This document shows positions 1 through 12,171 of a stretch of 64,000 nucleotides of DNA, in pieces. The translations under genes and the position numbers were made by a program. The notes under the pieces were generated by a model. The model was not told the origin of the DNA. It saw nothing but the letters and a program-made list of their open reading frames with translations, and did no database searches. Source of the DNA: Terfezia claveryi (Eukaryota > Ascomycota > Pezizomycetes > Pezizales > Pezizaceae); the NCBI GenBank assembly GCA_015179025.1, contig WHUX01000015.1, positions 124,001-188,000 of the forward strand. Direction: 5' to 3'. Each line of letters opens with the position of its first letter. Position 1 is the first letter of the stretch.

Positions 1-2107
1 AGCTTTGTCGAGGTTGTGTGGGGGGCAATTTCACATCTAGAGTAAGTACTTAAGTACAGTACATTGTTACTCTACATACATAGATATGAGAAGGGGGGCG
101 GTATTCTGAGTGAATAAGACAACTGTATAAGCAGCTATGTTTCCAACAAACCCAAGGGAGCATGAAGCAAGTATCAAAAATGTCCGCAAAATAAATAAAC
201 CATAGCTCGACAATCTATCTGCACATGCACATCAAAACATGCCCCCATCCTTCTTCCTCTCATTGTAAAGGGTCAGGGGTAGTAAGGAATTTTACCACCT
301 CCTTATGGCCATTCCTCGCTTGCAGCATCGACCGCTGTTTCCTCACTATTGTTAACCTCCCCGATTTGCACCCTTTTCCAAAAATAGCTTCACAAACTCC
401 GTATGCGTAGAGTGCTATGTATTTGTCTAGTGCCCGTAGCGTCCTCTATGTTTCCTCTCCAGCAGCAGCTTCACAATTTCTACATCTCCAATTCGGGCTG
501 CCATGATCGAAGAGCGCCGTTGTCTCGTGTCCGATACCATTTAGTTCGGTCTAGGGCTCGCAATCTCAAGCCTTGGAGTGATCCCAAACTCTTATATTTT
601 ATGAGCAGTTTATCCAAATTATTCAATACATTATATACATCTCACGCAAACTTGGAGATGGCTAAGATATCGCCGACTGAGTATCCGAAAGCTCACTTGA
701 AGGCGAGCGGTGATGGGATCTGACTCAGACTATCACGTCCTCTCTATGTGTTCTCTTGCTGAGACCGATTTATTTTTGTCCTATGTATAATATCGACCTA
801 GGTCCTTGGATCTTCAACGGAATGAATATCTGATAATTTTTGCTCTTGTTGTTGCTGTCTTGCAATCCGGGAATTTGGGAACGGGGAACGGGGAACGGGA
901 AAACTATTATTTTTGCCTTCCTGTCTAGCTGTGCAGGTGTTGGACCATTGGTAGGCAATTGCATATTTGTACCATACAAACGAAATCCATGTCACGAGAT
1001 CACGATATTCAGTTGGTACAGCGGGGGGAGTACCTATGTACAGTACTTAGGACACCGTCGCTTAAGTAGTAGTTCTGGTAGCTACAGACCGCTCACATAT
1101 ATACTTAGAACCAGTACCTACAGCGACACTCAAAATCTGTCGGCGGCTACGTCACTCACTCCATGTACATCTCTGCAACACAACAGATGATGATGTACCT
1201 TATATGATTAACAAGGTAGGTCCGACAAGGTGGTCTCATAGTAAAATGTAAGATTCCTGTGTTTATCTCTAGCCTCACCTACTATTACTCCACCCTTGTG
1301 GAATAAAAATTTCATGTCCATGAAGTCGATATCAACCAAGGAATTTAAGAATTACCCTGAGCTCTCTCCGACATGTTTCTAAAAAGTAGTGGTGGTAGTC
1401 TGGTTGGCACTAGTGGATGAGGCTAAAATCTACCAGATGGGCGAGAGATCTAGATATACAACCCGCTCACATACCGTAAGTACCGCCAACAAGACTTCGT
1501 ACCATAGCAGCCACTTCATGTCAACTGAATATATAGATTTCTTGATATGAAATAGAAATCCTCCTCGTAATCATAATTCCGGATGCACAAGGTAATTGCT
1601 TGTTTATTTGAATTCTGGAAATTTTGTTATAGAGGCCGATTTTTCATGTGAAACTGCTTGCTGAATTAATGTACAATAGTTTGAGCGCTTTGTTATCCAA
1701 CTGGCCATAGCCATTTCACATTTCGTCATGCTTTTAAATATAAAACAAACCAAACCACATCAACAAAATTAACATAAAAAGGAAACAAAGGAGAAAAAGG
1801 ACAGAAAAAGGAGAAGATAGATAAAACCATGGTACTTTGTCTAGATAATGCTCAAGACTCCCAATTCCATCCATCCCACGACCATGGGCAATAAAAACCT
1901 ATGAGAACATAATCCAGTCAGAAAGCTAACACAGCCAACACCAGTCGGTCCTTGCTAATATTTCTGTAACATTACGGTTTTTCTCCTCCCCCAACATCTG
2001 CACAAGTCTCTGAGAACTCAAAAGAAACTTTGAAACAAATACAAGAAATACAAAGATGGATAAGAACACTTCCCCACCCCATAGGTCGAGTTGAGCTCGC
2101 TAACCAC
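1..2107. other. Intergenic region with no recognised gene
   Basis: I see only short unconvincing open frames and no familiar protein motif. The stretch contains one TAGTCTGG micro-insertion at 1396-1410, listed separately. The last few hundred bases are the 3' flank of the minus-strand gene that ends at 2108. Confidence 0.6.
1396..1410 (+). repeat. TAGTCTGG micro-insertion with near-perfect 9-bp flanking repeat
   Basis: The 15-mer TAGTCTGGTTGGCAC lies between TAGTGGTGG (1387-1395) and TAGTGGATG (1411-1419), which match at 8 of 9 positions. The same 15-mer occurs at 41102 and 43927, and inverted at 17258-17272. That makes it a dispersed element end rather than local sequence. Confidence 0.7.
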
Positions 2108-5100
2108 TTATAACTCATCCATTACCTCTTCATACTTATCCTTCACCTTCTCCGCGGCCCTATTCGCCGCCTCTCTCACATCCTTCCCCACATCCTCCAC
2201 TGCCTCCTTCACTCCCCCCATCATCTCTTCGAACTTATCCCCTCCAGCCTTCCTACCCTCCTCATAAATCTCTCTCAACTTCATACTCGCACTCTCCACC
2301 GCACTCTGCAACTTCGCCTCGGCTCTTTCCACCATACTCTTTTCCTCCTCCCTCCCACACAACGCCTCACTCACAGCAGCCTTCGCTACCCCAAGATTCT
2401 CCCCAACAATAATTGTCGCAGCTTCTACATTCTCCTCAATAACACTCGTAGCAGCATCCAGGTTCTCCGTAATGACACTTGTAACTTTCTCAAATGGGCT
2501 CTTGGGGGTGCCATATACGGCAATACTAATCTCCGTAGATGCAGATTTTGACACTTCGGAAATCATGCTGGCCGCGGCTTCAAATGCACTGGTCTCCCGC
2601 CCATAAACTGACTCAGAGGCCTTGCTTGCCACGGAGTCATACGCCCCGCCGACAGCACTAGTTGCCTTCTCAAAGGTACCCTTCTCTCGGCCGTAAATCT
2701 TCTCGCTAGCAACCTCCACTATCTCTTGGAGTCTGTGATTTACAGCATTTAAAATATTCTCAACAGCTGGTGGTTGGGTCAGCATGCTAGCAACATTGCT
2801 AGAGGCAGCTTCAGCAATTTCTTTTACCACACTCGCGGCGGTTTCCGCTTTCCCTTGAACCACATTTTCGCCAGCCTCAACTTTCTTATCCGCATAAGCC
2901 TTCACAGACTCCACTGCCTCGCCAGCTAGGGAGACCATAGACTCGGAAAGAGACTGGGGGTTACCATAGATTTCCTCTGAGGCAACATTTGAATGCACTT
3001 TATCTGCAATGTCCTGAATTTTCTCAGAAATGACTGACGCAATGCTTTCAGTTGCCGGAGTTGGAGTGCCATAGATGACTTTGGATGCTGACGCAACTGC
3101 TGCACTATACTTGTCGGTCGCAATGCCCATGTATCCTGGCTCTGGTGTTCCATATAGAGCACTAGAGGCTGCGGTCCAGGCTGAGTTGTACAAGTCGCTT
3201 GCAACAGAGGTAATACTTTCACCCACTGGTTGTTCTATCTTCGTGCCATAAATTGCTTCTGATACTGCCTTGGAAGCATGATCTATGGTATCTACGGCGT
3301 TGTCCTTGAACTCTTCTACGGCATCCTTGAGCTTCTCGGTCAGGGTGTCCTTCCATGCCTCCTCATTGCCCACCATAGCATACTGAGCTCCGAGCACCCC
3401 CTGAGCTTCTGCCATCACAATTCCAGCTGGTATCTTTGGGGCTGGATTTTCTTCAGGAGTGGCCTTAGTAGCCTCCTCCTTTGCTTCCTTAGATTCCCGG
3501 TTGAGATATTTATCCGAAAAGTCCTCGGAATAGTCATTCAACTCAATTTTCTTCTTTGCAATTCGCTTGATCCTCGCCAATTCCCCCGCAACCTCCTTTG
3601 CCCTGGCATTCGCCCCGCCTTCCCACGCACCACCCTCCACCCAGTTAGTGATTTCATTCAACCGCTTATTTTTCTCAGCAGCTTGAACAATCTTAGCCTT
3701 GATGCCTGAGAATTCCTTCTTCAAGTCCTGATACCTAGCCCAGTCCTTATAGGTCACCCCGTCCACTTCCCAGGCCCATTTAATCCCAAGCTCTTGAATA
3801 CCACTGTCAATTAGCGAATCGAGCTTCTCAATAAGGGTATCAGCTTCTGCAGCCACTTCATCAAATATAGCGGCCAAGAACCTTTGGGACTCCCATCGGA
3901 TATCCTGAACAGCGTCCTTAATGAGCTTCCCAGCACTATAGATTGCCCCGAATGATTTATCAAAGGTCTCTAGCCTCTTGCTCTCCGTTTCTTCCTTTGT
4001 ATTGCCTGGCTTGTAGTGCTTGGCAAGATTCATGATAGTAGCCTTTAAACCACGCATCTCATTAGAGATCGTCTTGTCGAGTCTCTTCATTTGTTCCTCG
4101 ATAATTGGTTTTTGTTCTTTCATTGCTACAGCAGTAATCTGGTCGACCTTTTCGTTAAGGCTTTCAATGGCTTCATTGGCATACTTCTCAAATTTATCTG
4201 TGTAGAAATCGAGATCTTCTTCAATCTGCTTACGGGCAGCCTCCCTAGCAGCCTTTCTTTCCGGTATCTCCTCTTGAGCGGAGGTATGATCAGAGTCAGA
4301 GGAAAGAAAGGAGGATGAGTTCCTGTGATCATGATTAGTTATATTCCCCCAAAAAATTAAAAAGGAAAGATCAGCGAATGACCTACTCATTCCCGCTGTT
4401 CACTCTGTCTTTAATCCTGCCAACTTGAACCTCCACGTAATCTTTCCAGAGATCACTGACACCATGCCAGACATTCTCCTCAAGCCATTTTCCACTCACT
4501 CGAGCTCCTTCCTTGACATAGGGTCCCAAAACCACGATGGTAACATACCGCCCATTCTCGTATGCCCTATCAAGGTATGGGGATGCCTTCTTGTAAGTAG
4601 GAACGAGGTATCTATTATAGATCCCTCCAGATTGATGTCGTAATTTTCCCCAGTATGGCGAAGAAGCTGCTTGGTGGTATAGCTTATATACTCCAGATGA
4701 ATATGGAGCCAAGTGCTGGAGGTGTAGGTGATTGAATCCCGAGTAAGCCTGACCAACAATTGGGTGAAGCTTCTCCTGGCATTCCTTCTCGACAAAAGCC
4801 TGTGCCTTCTGGACTGTTGGCTGGATATATTTCTCATAGTACGTTGATGCAACCTCGAGGGCCGGGTAAAAGTAGGCTTCGTTATAATGAGAGATGTGTG
4901 GGGCAACCTTGTCAATGTAGGGCGAGACATAGTTCTCGTAATATGGGTTGGCAACATCCCGGGATTTGCTGAATACATGGCAGATAGTTGATGAGGATGG
5001 ATCTGGAACCGTAGGACACTGAAATAGTACAGTATAAAGGGTGAACCATAACAGGATCCTAACTCAAGAAATCAATAAGGTGTGCCTGAAAGAGTATTCA

Positions 5101-5499
5101 ACGCCAGCATGTAACTCACCGCCAAACATTACTCAAGGAGAACCAGTTGCTCTTTGGTGGCCGGGGCACCAACGATGGTGGATTCTGTCGTTGGTTTGAA
5201 CGGCCTTCATTCTTTCCACCACTATTTAAGCTTGCTGCGGGCGAATCTACCGACGTAGACTCGGTTTGCTTCCCAGCATTCTTCTTTCGAGAACCCTTAG
5301 AATTCGAAGGCATATCAGCGATGGACGGGTGGAGAGCTTCAGATTGACGACGCTCAATAGTAGGAGTCGAAGGCTGGGTAGTTGGCCTAGATGAAATTCC
5401 TCCCAATTGTGCCTCGGATGTTTTAGATGATAGATTATCCGGAGAGCTCTCGGGGGAAGCCTTGGGACCAGATTGCGAGAACAAAAGTGTATGCAGCAT
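2108..5499 (-). CDS. Membrane-anchored coiled-coil/amphipathic repeat protein, function unknown
   Basis: Three exons give 1088 aa: 5499-5120, 5058-4387 and 4322-2108. The canonical pair GTGAGT (5119) to AGTTAG (5059) keeps frame and adds the hydrophobic stretch ILLWFTLYTVLF at about residue 128, a likely membrane anchor. The second intron (4386-4323) has GTAGGT, an ACTAAT branch site and CACAG. Residues 1-125 are Ser/Pro/Lys-rich and disordered. Exon 2 is rich in Tyr-Pro motifs (PYYENY, PYIDK, YYEKY). Exon 3 is a long charged helix region, then from about residue 700 to 1020 roughly eight degenerate units of some 45-60 aa marked by YGTP, YGRE or YGNP, each followed by an amphipathic Ala/Val/Ser helix as in LEA- or apolipoprotein-like proteins. 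I do not recognise a named function. Lipid-surface or stress-related binding is inference only. The start is the first ATG of the open frame; a 5' exon cannot be excluded. Confidence 0.8.
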
Positions 5500-6566
5500 G
5501 GCCGCTAAGTGTTTTTCTCATGCAAACCAATACACGTGAGGAAGGTTGGTCAATGGTACCAAAGATAACGATATGCCCATGCTAATTATATATTTACGAA
5601 TACTACGCGGAAAAATAAAAGAGTTATAACGAAACCTGATGCCTATTCTGCTGCTCATTGAGATCGGCCAAACCTGAAGCCATCCAAGTTCACAATGACG
5701 CGGAGGCAAGCAATATACTTACCTTGAATTGTGCGCATGTGACAGAGCCAAGCGCAACTAAGTCTGTTATATATTGAGAACTGTCGAGCCTTGTAAGATT
5801 TGAGCTTTCCAAGTTGGAGGTGATGTAATATAAAAAGCCAGGTCCAGGTTTAGTGTTTCAAACGAAGTAACATGTCTCGCATAAGCTGTACCTACACGAC
5901 GATGTTCTGCGTTGGGCCACGACAAGTTCCTGGACAAGTGTGCCAACTTGTACTGTATGTGTATATTTCGGCAACCCGATTCCCGACGGGGGCATACCCG
6001 TATGTACAGTACGTGTGTTGCACCGTAGCGGCAGAAGCCCATGTCCAAGAAAGATGCACTAGAAATCGGATGTATTCGGATGGAAAGAGAAAAAAGAAGC
6101 CTCTGCCAAAGCCGAATCCTAGCCTGTACCGCTATCGTGCCTGACTAATCGTACCCAACCAGCCCTACTTATCGGCTTTGATTAATCCAGGCAGGGTCTT
6201 GGCCAAAGGCGAATTGAAGCGTAACTTTATCCCCCCAGCTTCTGCATCAATCACTCACTCCTTCACGGAAGGGACAGACAGACAGACATCAGCATCATTG
6301 GTGATATCTCCATCCAGGTACAGCTTCTCTTAACGAACCGGCAATCTTTCTACACAAACTCACAGTAGCTACAGACAACGTAGCTACCCACTAATGACTT
6401 CGATGCTTCTGGCGTGAACACGCAACGCACAAGACTTCGGTTGCCAGAGAAGCAAAGTATAACTGCTCACCAGGCTTACAGACATACAGTCATAGAGTGG
6501 TAGTTTCTACTACTGCCCTGTCTCCCTTCTCGCCCTCTCTCACTAAATTCTGTCGATATCTCTACA
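5500..6566. promoter_or_regulatory. Shared divergent promoter region
   Basis: This 1.07-kb gap separates the minus-strand coiled-coil gene from the plus-strand Doa10 gene, so it should hold both promoters. Just upstream of the Doa10 ATG (about 6500-6566) the plus strand is rich in CT tracts, typical of fungal 5' leaders. No clear TATA box was assigned, and no gene is seen. Confidence 0.45.
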
Positions 6567-9500
6567 ATGTCGAACCCCTCTTTCAGCTCGCCGCTGGTGA
6601 ACGTGGACATTATGAACGATCCTGCCTATGCACCTCAGAAGTCCTCTATGGATGGAGCAAATGAACCAGACCATTGCCGTATATGCAGGTCAGAGGGGAC
6701 GGTGGAGGAGCAGCTTTTCCATCCTTGCAAATGTAGCGGCAGTATTAAGTTTGTGCATCAAGATTGGTGAACCCCCCAGACTCCGATAGTGTACTCTGTG
6801 AATGCTGGGCTAATTTCAATAGTTTGATGGAATGGTTACAGCACTCGCAAAAGAAGTACTGTGAGCTATGTAAAACACCTTTTCAATTCACAAAATGTAG
6901 GCGCCCTCTCTCTACGCTCTCCCAATAACTCCACTGACCCTTCAATTGAACAGTATATGATCCGGAAATGCCGAAAAACTTGCCGCCGCTCCTGTTCCTC
7001 TCCAGAGCTTCAAAACATATCGCCAAAACGATCTTGCTCTGGTTACGACTTGTGCTCGTTTGTTTCGTTTGGCTTGGGATATTACCATGGGTGGTACGAT
7101 GGATGTGGAGATTCTGGTTCTGGCTAGGTGATGGGGGTTGGGCTTGGTGGAGGAGACGGCCCTACTTTGTGGAGAGTCCACTGCCGAAGAATGCCACGTT
7201 TGCAGAGGATATCAACAATGACCTTGGTGGCAACCAAACGACAGACTCTCTTGAAGGCGGTGGTTTGAGTGACTTGGGCAATGGGGGTCTCTTTGTGAAC
7301 ATAACACGGAGCGAGACTTTGAAGTATGGATTAGCCCCGGCCCGGAACGAAGTATATTTCAAAATTCTAGAGCTGACATACAATCTTTTTTACAGCAAAA
7401 TATTTCTTGATACTTTCGAAGGACAAATACTCACTGCTTTGATCGTAGTTACATTTGTTATGATCTTTCTGATTCGAGAATGGGTAGTCCAGCAACAGCC
7501 GGACATCGCACTTGGTGGAGATGCTGGAGGTATTGGCAACTTGGCAGATCTGGACCAAGCTCCTGGAGAACCAGCAGTTGATATAGCCGAAGAGGACCAG
7601 GGGGGAGATGAAGAGGAGGACGGGCTTCCAGATGAACAGTTGCTAGATTCTGCTTTTGGCCGAGTGCATCCTCCGGGCCCAGAGTCCGAGACAGACCCTT
7701 CGGATGAAGAACAACCCGCAGTTCAGCAGCAGGTGGCCCCATTTGAAAGGCCTATTGCTCCTTTGAGGAGGAGAAGAGCTTTCCCACCTGTGGAGGAAAA
7801 TCATCCGCCTGCTCTAGGTGTAGGTACTGGATCCATATTTGGTGGTCAGGGTAGGGTATTAGGAGGAGGAACGTCAACGGCCCCTTCCACCTTTCAGCTT
7901 GACTCGGACAATCCCCGTAGACCTCAGGCCAAACGTGAGGTGATGGCTCAAGATACTGAGTTTCGAAGGCAAATTGAAGAACGCTTTGGTCCGGATTATC
8001 TGGAGAAGTTTGCTGCTTCATCGGCGACAATACCACAGATAAGGGCATCTATAATGAATAACATAATCGACGATGATTCCGATTGGGAGGACGAGGAGGA
8101 ACAGGGAGCCGAAAACAAGCATGGCGGTTCCCATCGCCATGGTAAGAGTACCACACCTCTTGATACTCCAAACCGAGAGCCGTTTCAAAGTCGCTCCACT
8201 GCCTCGGCGTCACCCGTAGGGAATATATTTGAGGAGGATAAACCAAATCCGAATTCCTCAACATGGGCTAAGAAACCAGAACAGAAGCCTCCGACAATTG
8301 TGTTTGGGGCAAGCCAAGGAACAAATTCATTTGGAGATTGGGAGATTTCTCAGCCTGCCTCTGGAAAACCTTTTCAATTCAGCGGTTCGAAGAGCACCCT
8401 AACAAAAGGTCAGATTTTCGCTCAAAGCTCTGGCGAGCAGGATGTACAGACACCATCAACGATAGATACAGCGGATAAAGGGAAGGGGAAAGCAAATGTT
8501 CCACTGGCCGAGGGAAATGGAGGTGTAACCATTGGAGAATTAAATGCCTTCGGTATTGACACTTTCACAAACGTCAACAACGAGCATAAACAGACAGCAC
8601 TGGAATTTCAGCCTGAGAAACCCCGAAACGCCCTACATGAAACCACAGACCCTTTGGAATATGAAAGTAAATGGAGCTCACGTGAACCACCTCTCCTTTA
8701 TGAAGGCTCTGAACAAGATGAGCACTATCGTGACTATCTGTCGGAGGGATATGAGTCGAATGACCCTCTACCCCAAGAAGCTGTTGAACCGGCTGCGCCA
8801 AATGAGAACGATCGAGTTCCGGCAGAACCTGGTGCTGCAGCTCGGGCTCTAGTTAGACCTGCTGGCGCTCGAGGAATTGGATGGCTCGATTGGTTTCTGG
8901 TTGATATTCCCCAAGTTGATAGGAATGCTGGCAACAATCGCAATGAAGACGCAGCAGCTCCACCAGCCGATGAAGCAGGAATTGCAGATATGGGAGATGA
9001 TCGTGATGCTGTATGGAATGTTGCCGTCAATCCCCCACGACCCGAGGGTGCGCAAAACAATCTGGAAAATGGCGTGAACGGCGCGGCTGCACCGCTTGAT
9101 ATAGATGAGGGCGATGACTTCGACGGCATCATGGAATTAATTGGAATGAGAGGTCCAATATTTGGGCTTCTACAGAATGCGGTCATTAGCCTCGTACTCA
9201 TAACTATCGCAGTCATGCTTGGAGTAGCCGTCCCATATATTTGGGGTAGGATCTTATTGACCGTTCTAGCACACCCCCTACTCTTTGCTGTCGTTATACC
9301 ATGGAGCCTAGCAGTATTCTGTGCTAATTTGATGATCGACACGGCCATTGGGGTCGCATGTTATACGCTATTTGTGGTAGATACTGGGCTCAGATTTATT
9401 TTGACTATGGGGTGGTGGTCAAAGGTTGTGAACTTCAGTCACAGCGAAGCACTCGGTACTCTCATGCACACATATGCTGCTGATGCATGGAAAAGAGTTG

Positions 9501-12171
9501 TACACAAGATCACCACCCTGGTATTAGTTCTTGCTTCGGATAGAACTTCAATGGAAGGGGTATCCATCATCGCTACACACCCTGAGACGTCGCATGCCTG
9601 GTTGGCTAGCAGGCAGCCTTGGGCAAGAGCCACACTTGCTATGTCCTGGTTCACAGAAAAATTCGCTGCATCTGTGAATTTGACATCCAACGCCTCCCAT
9701 AGCCTACAGATTGCAGCTCAAGAAAATAAAACGGCTTCGGAAGTTTTTTACACGGCATTTGCACATTTAGTGGAATTATGGAAAGAGCCCTCTATCAAGC
9801 AGCGCAATGCTACAATTATAATTCCTGCCGTGTCTGAAGCTGAAGAAGCTTTAGTCGAGTTTTCTAATAGTTCCTCTTGGACGGCAGCGGACCGAGTTGT
9901 AGCAGTGATTGCTGGCTATGTATTGTTCACCATCGTTGGGGCATGGTATTTGGCAAAGCATAGGTCTCAACCTGGGAGCTATCGAAGGCATCTCGAGAAA
10001 ACGTCAATAGAGCTGCTACAGCAAGCAGGTGGTGTAATGAAAGTCATTCTCATCATAGGTATAGAGATGTTTGTCTTTCCACTCTATTGCGGCTTGCTCT
10101 TAGGTACGATACAACCCCCGCTCTTAACTGTACTGACTTATGCTAATATCACCATTAGATGTTGCACTTCTGCCCCTCTTCGAAAATGCTACAATAATAT
10201 CAAGGATCCAGTTTACCAACGATCATGTTTTCACATCAACCTTTGTGCATTGGTTTGTTGGTACTTGCTATATGTTCCATTTCGCCCTCTTTGTGTCAAT
10301 GTGTCGGAAGATAATGAGGGCCGGGGTTCTCTGTGGGTTACTTAGCTTCAGCGCTTCTTGTGCAGGATTTCACTAACTGTTTTAGATTTCATTCGTGATC
10401 CTGATGATCCCACCTTACACCCCGTAAAGGATGTCCTGGAACGCCCTGTTATGTTACAGCTGCGCAAAATTGCGTTTAGTGCCCTGATTTATGGTTTCCT
10501 GGTGTTGGTTTGCCTTGGGGGCGTCGTATGGTTCATATTTCACCAGTTCGAAAGCGTTTTGCCAATTCATTGGTCTTCGAATGAACCAGTCCTGGAATTC
10601 CCGGTAGATCTTCTATTCTACAACTTCTTCATGCCTGTAGCTGTTCAATTCTTTAAACCATCTGAAGGACTACAGAAGATGTATACTTGGTGGTTCAAGA
10701 AGTGCGCGAGAGCTCTTCGTTTGACATCTTTCATGTTTGGGGATCGGCATGAAGACGAGGAGGGACACACCGTGAGAAAGACATGGCTCGCTACATTACT
10801 CTTCAAAGGCAGTGATGCAACCAAGCCAGTAACTGATCCAGCTACAGCGGATGTAGAAGAGCAGGACACTTACTTCCTTCGGGACGGCAGATTTGTCAGA
10901 GCACCGGCTTCGGATAGTGTTCGGAGGCCTAAAGGTCAAGCTGTGTTTATTCCTGTCACCGAGGATAACAGACGACAGGACGGGGAACCTGATCCTGAAG
11001 ATGGCGAAACTGGACCTAACAGCACGAATTTCCGCCTTGTTTATATTCCCCCTCATTTCAGGATGCGCATTTTCCTCGTTGTTTTTTCTATTTGGCTCTT
11101 TGCTGCGGTAACCGGTGTTGGAATTACAATCGGCCCTCTCTTGTTGGGAAGAACACTACTTAGGACGTTGGTACCGAAAAACCTACGGATGAATGATATC
11201 TACGCCTTCTCAGTCGGTATCTACATTATTGGCGGCATAGTTTATGCCATCACGACGTATCAGGCCGTGATAGATTGGTTCAATGGAGCCCGTATGTCTT
11301 GGAGAAACCCGAGTGAGGCCCAGAAAGTTATTCGAAACAATATCATGAGGGTACATCACTTCCCCCAGCTGGCATCAGTGTGATTTTTGCTGACACTTTT
11401 GGATAGGCCGTCAAAATCTCCTACGTTTTTGTAGCTTTTGCTCTTGTACTCCCAACACTACTGGCATTGATCATTGAATTCTACATCATCATTCCGATGC
11501 ACACGTACTTTTCCCAAGGCGAGACCCATGTCATTCATTTCATTCAAGATTGGACGCTTGGTGTCTTATATGTGAAGATGATGGGAAGCATGATGCTACT
11601 GGATCCAGATAGCCCCTGGGCCAGAGCATTGAGGGGTGTAAGTGCCACTTCTTGACACATATGAACATAATGATTGATTATCTACGTAGGTTGTCGCAAG
11701 AGGATACCTCGATCCTGATGTCAAGCTCGCGACAAGATGCTTTATTCTACCGGCTACGCTCTTCATGTCAACGGCACTTCTATTACCACTTGGTTTTGCC
11801 TTTGCTGCCACAAAAACATTCTGTGCGTTTGCTTCAAGCCACACCCATTATTTCCATTGTTTACTAATCCGTGCATGCAAATAGTACACGATGCATCTCC
11901 TAAGTTGATATCTCAAACCTACCGCTACTCATACCCAGCAGTATTCATACTCATCGTATTCTTGGGTGTGGGATACTTCTTCAAAATGTTAATGGACAAA
12001 TGGAAGCAGAGCGTGAGGGATGAGGTTTATTTGATTGGAGAGAGGCTACACAACCACGGAGAGAGGAGGCCACCCACTCAAGGACATTCAATCGGAGTTC
12101 AGACAGATGAACATCGACTAGAACCAGGACTTAGAAGGCGTGGGATCGAGCGAGGGTTGGAGGAAATTTAG
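6567..12171 (+). CDS. ssm4: ER/nuclear-envelope RING-CH E3 ubiquitin ligase, Doa10/Ssm4 (MARCH6) family
   Basis: Eight exons: 6567-6766, 6823-6896, 6954-10103, 10159-10332, 10386-11350, 11407-11637, 11690-11822 and 11885-12171, giving 1737 aa. The N-terminus holds a complete C4HC3 RING-CH finger: C37, C40, C54, C56, H64, C67, C80, C83. C67 is rebuilt across the first intron. It is followed by the family motif [11 protein letters not shown]. Many hydrophobic segments follow, starting with [22 protein letters not shown] long acidic, Pro/Ser-rich disordered loop (roughly residues 280-750) separates the first segments from the central membrane domain. The motifs [17 protein letters not shown] and [18 protein letters not shown] are diagnostic, as is the C-terminal [14 protein letters not shown]. 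Known role of the family: ubiquitylation of misfolded cytosolic and membrane proteins with Ubc6/Ubc7 for Cdc48-driven ERAD. All splice sites are GT-AG and in frame, and no defect is visible. Confidence 0.96.

Noticed and set aside
4496..4978. Minus-strand frame of 160 codons overlapping exon 2 of the first gene
   Set aside because: It is the wrong frame of the same exon: the in-frame reading has regular Tyr-Pro motifs and continues into exon 3, whereas this one ends in a stop and is Arg/Thr-rich noise.
5019..5021. TTTCAG as acceptor of the first intron of the minus-strand coiled-coil gene
   Set aside because: Paired with GTGAGT at 5119 it shifts the frame. Using the TTAG at 5059 restores frame and total length divisible by three.
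8734..9348. Minus-strand frame of 204 codons
   Set aside because: It lies wholly within Doa10 exon 3, whose frame carries conserved family motifs, so it is a shadow.
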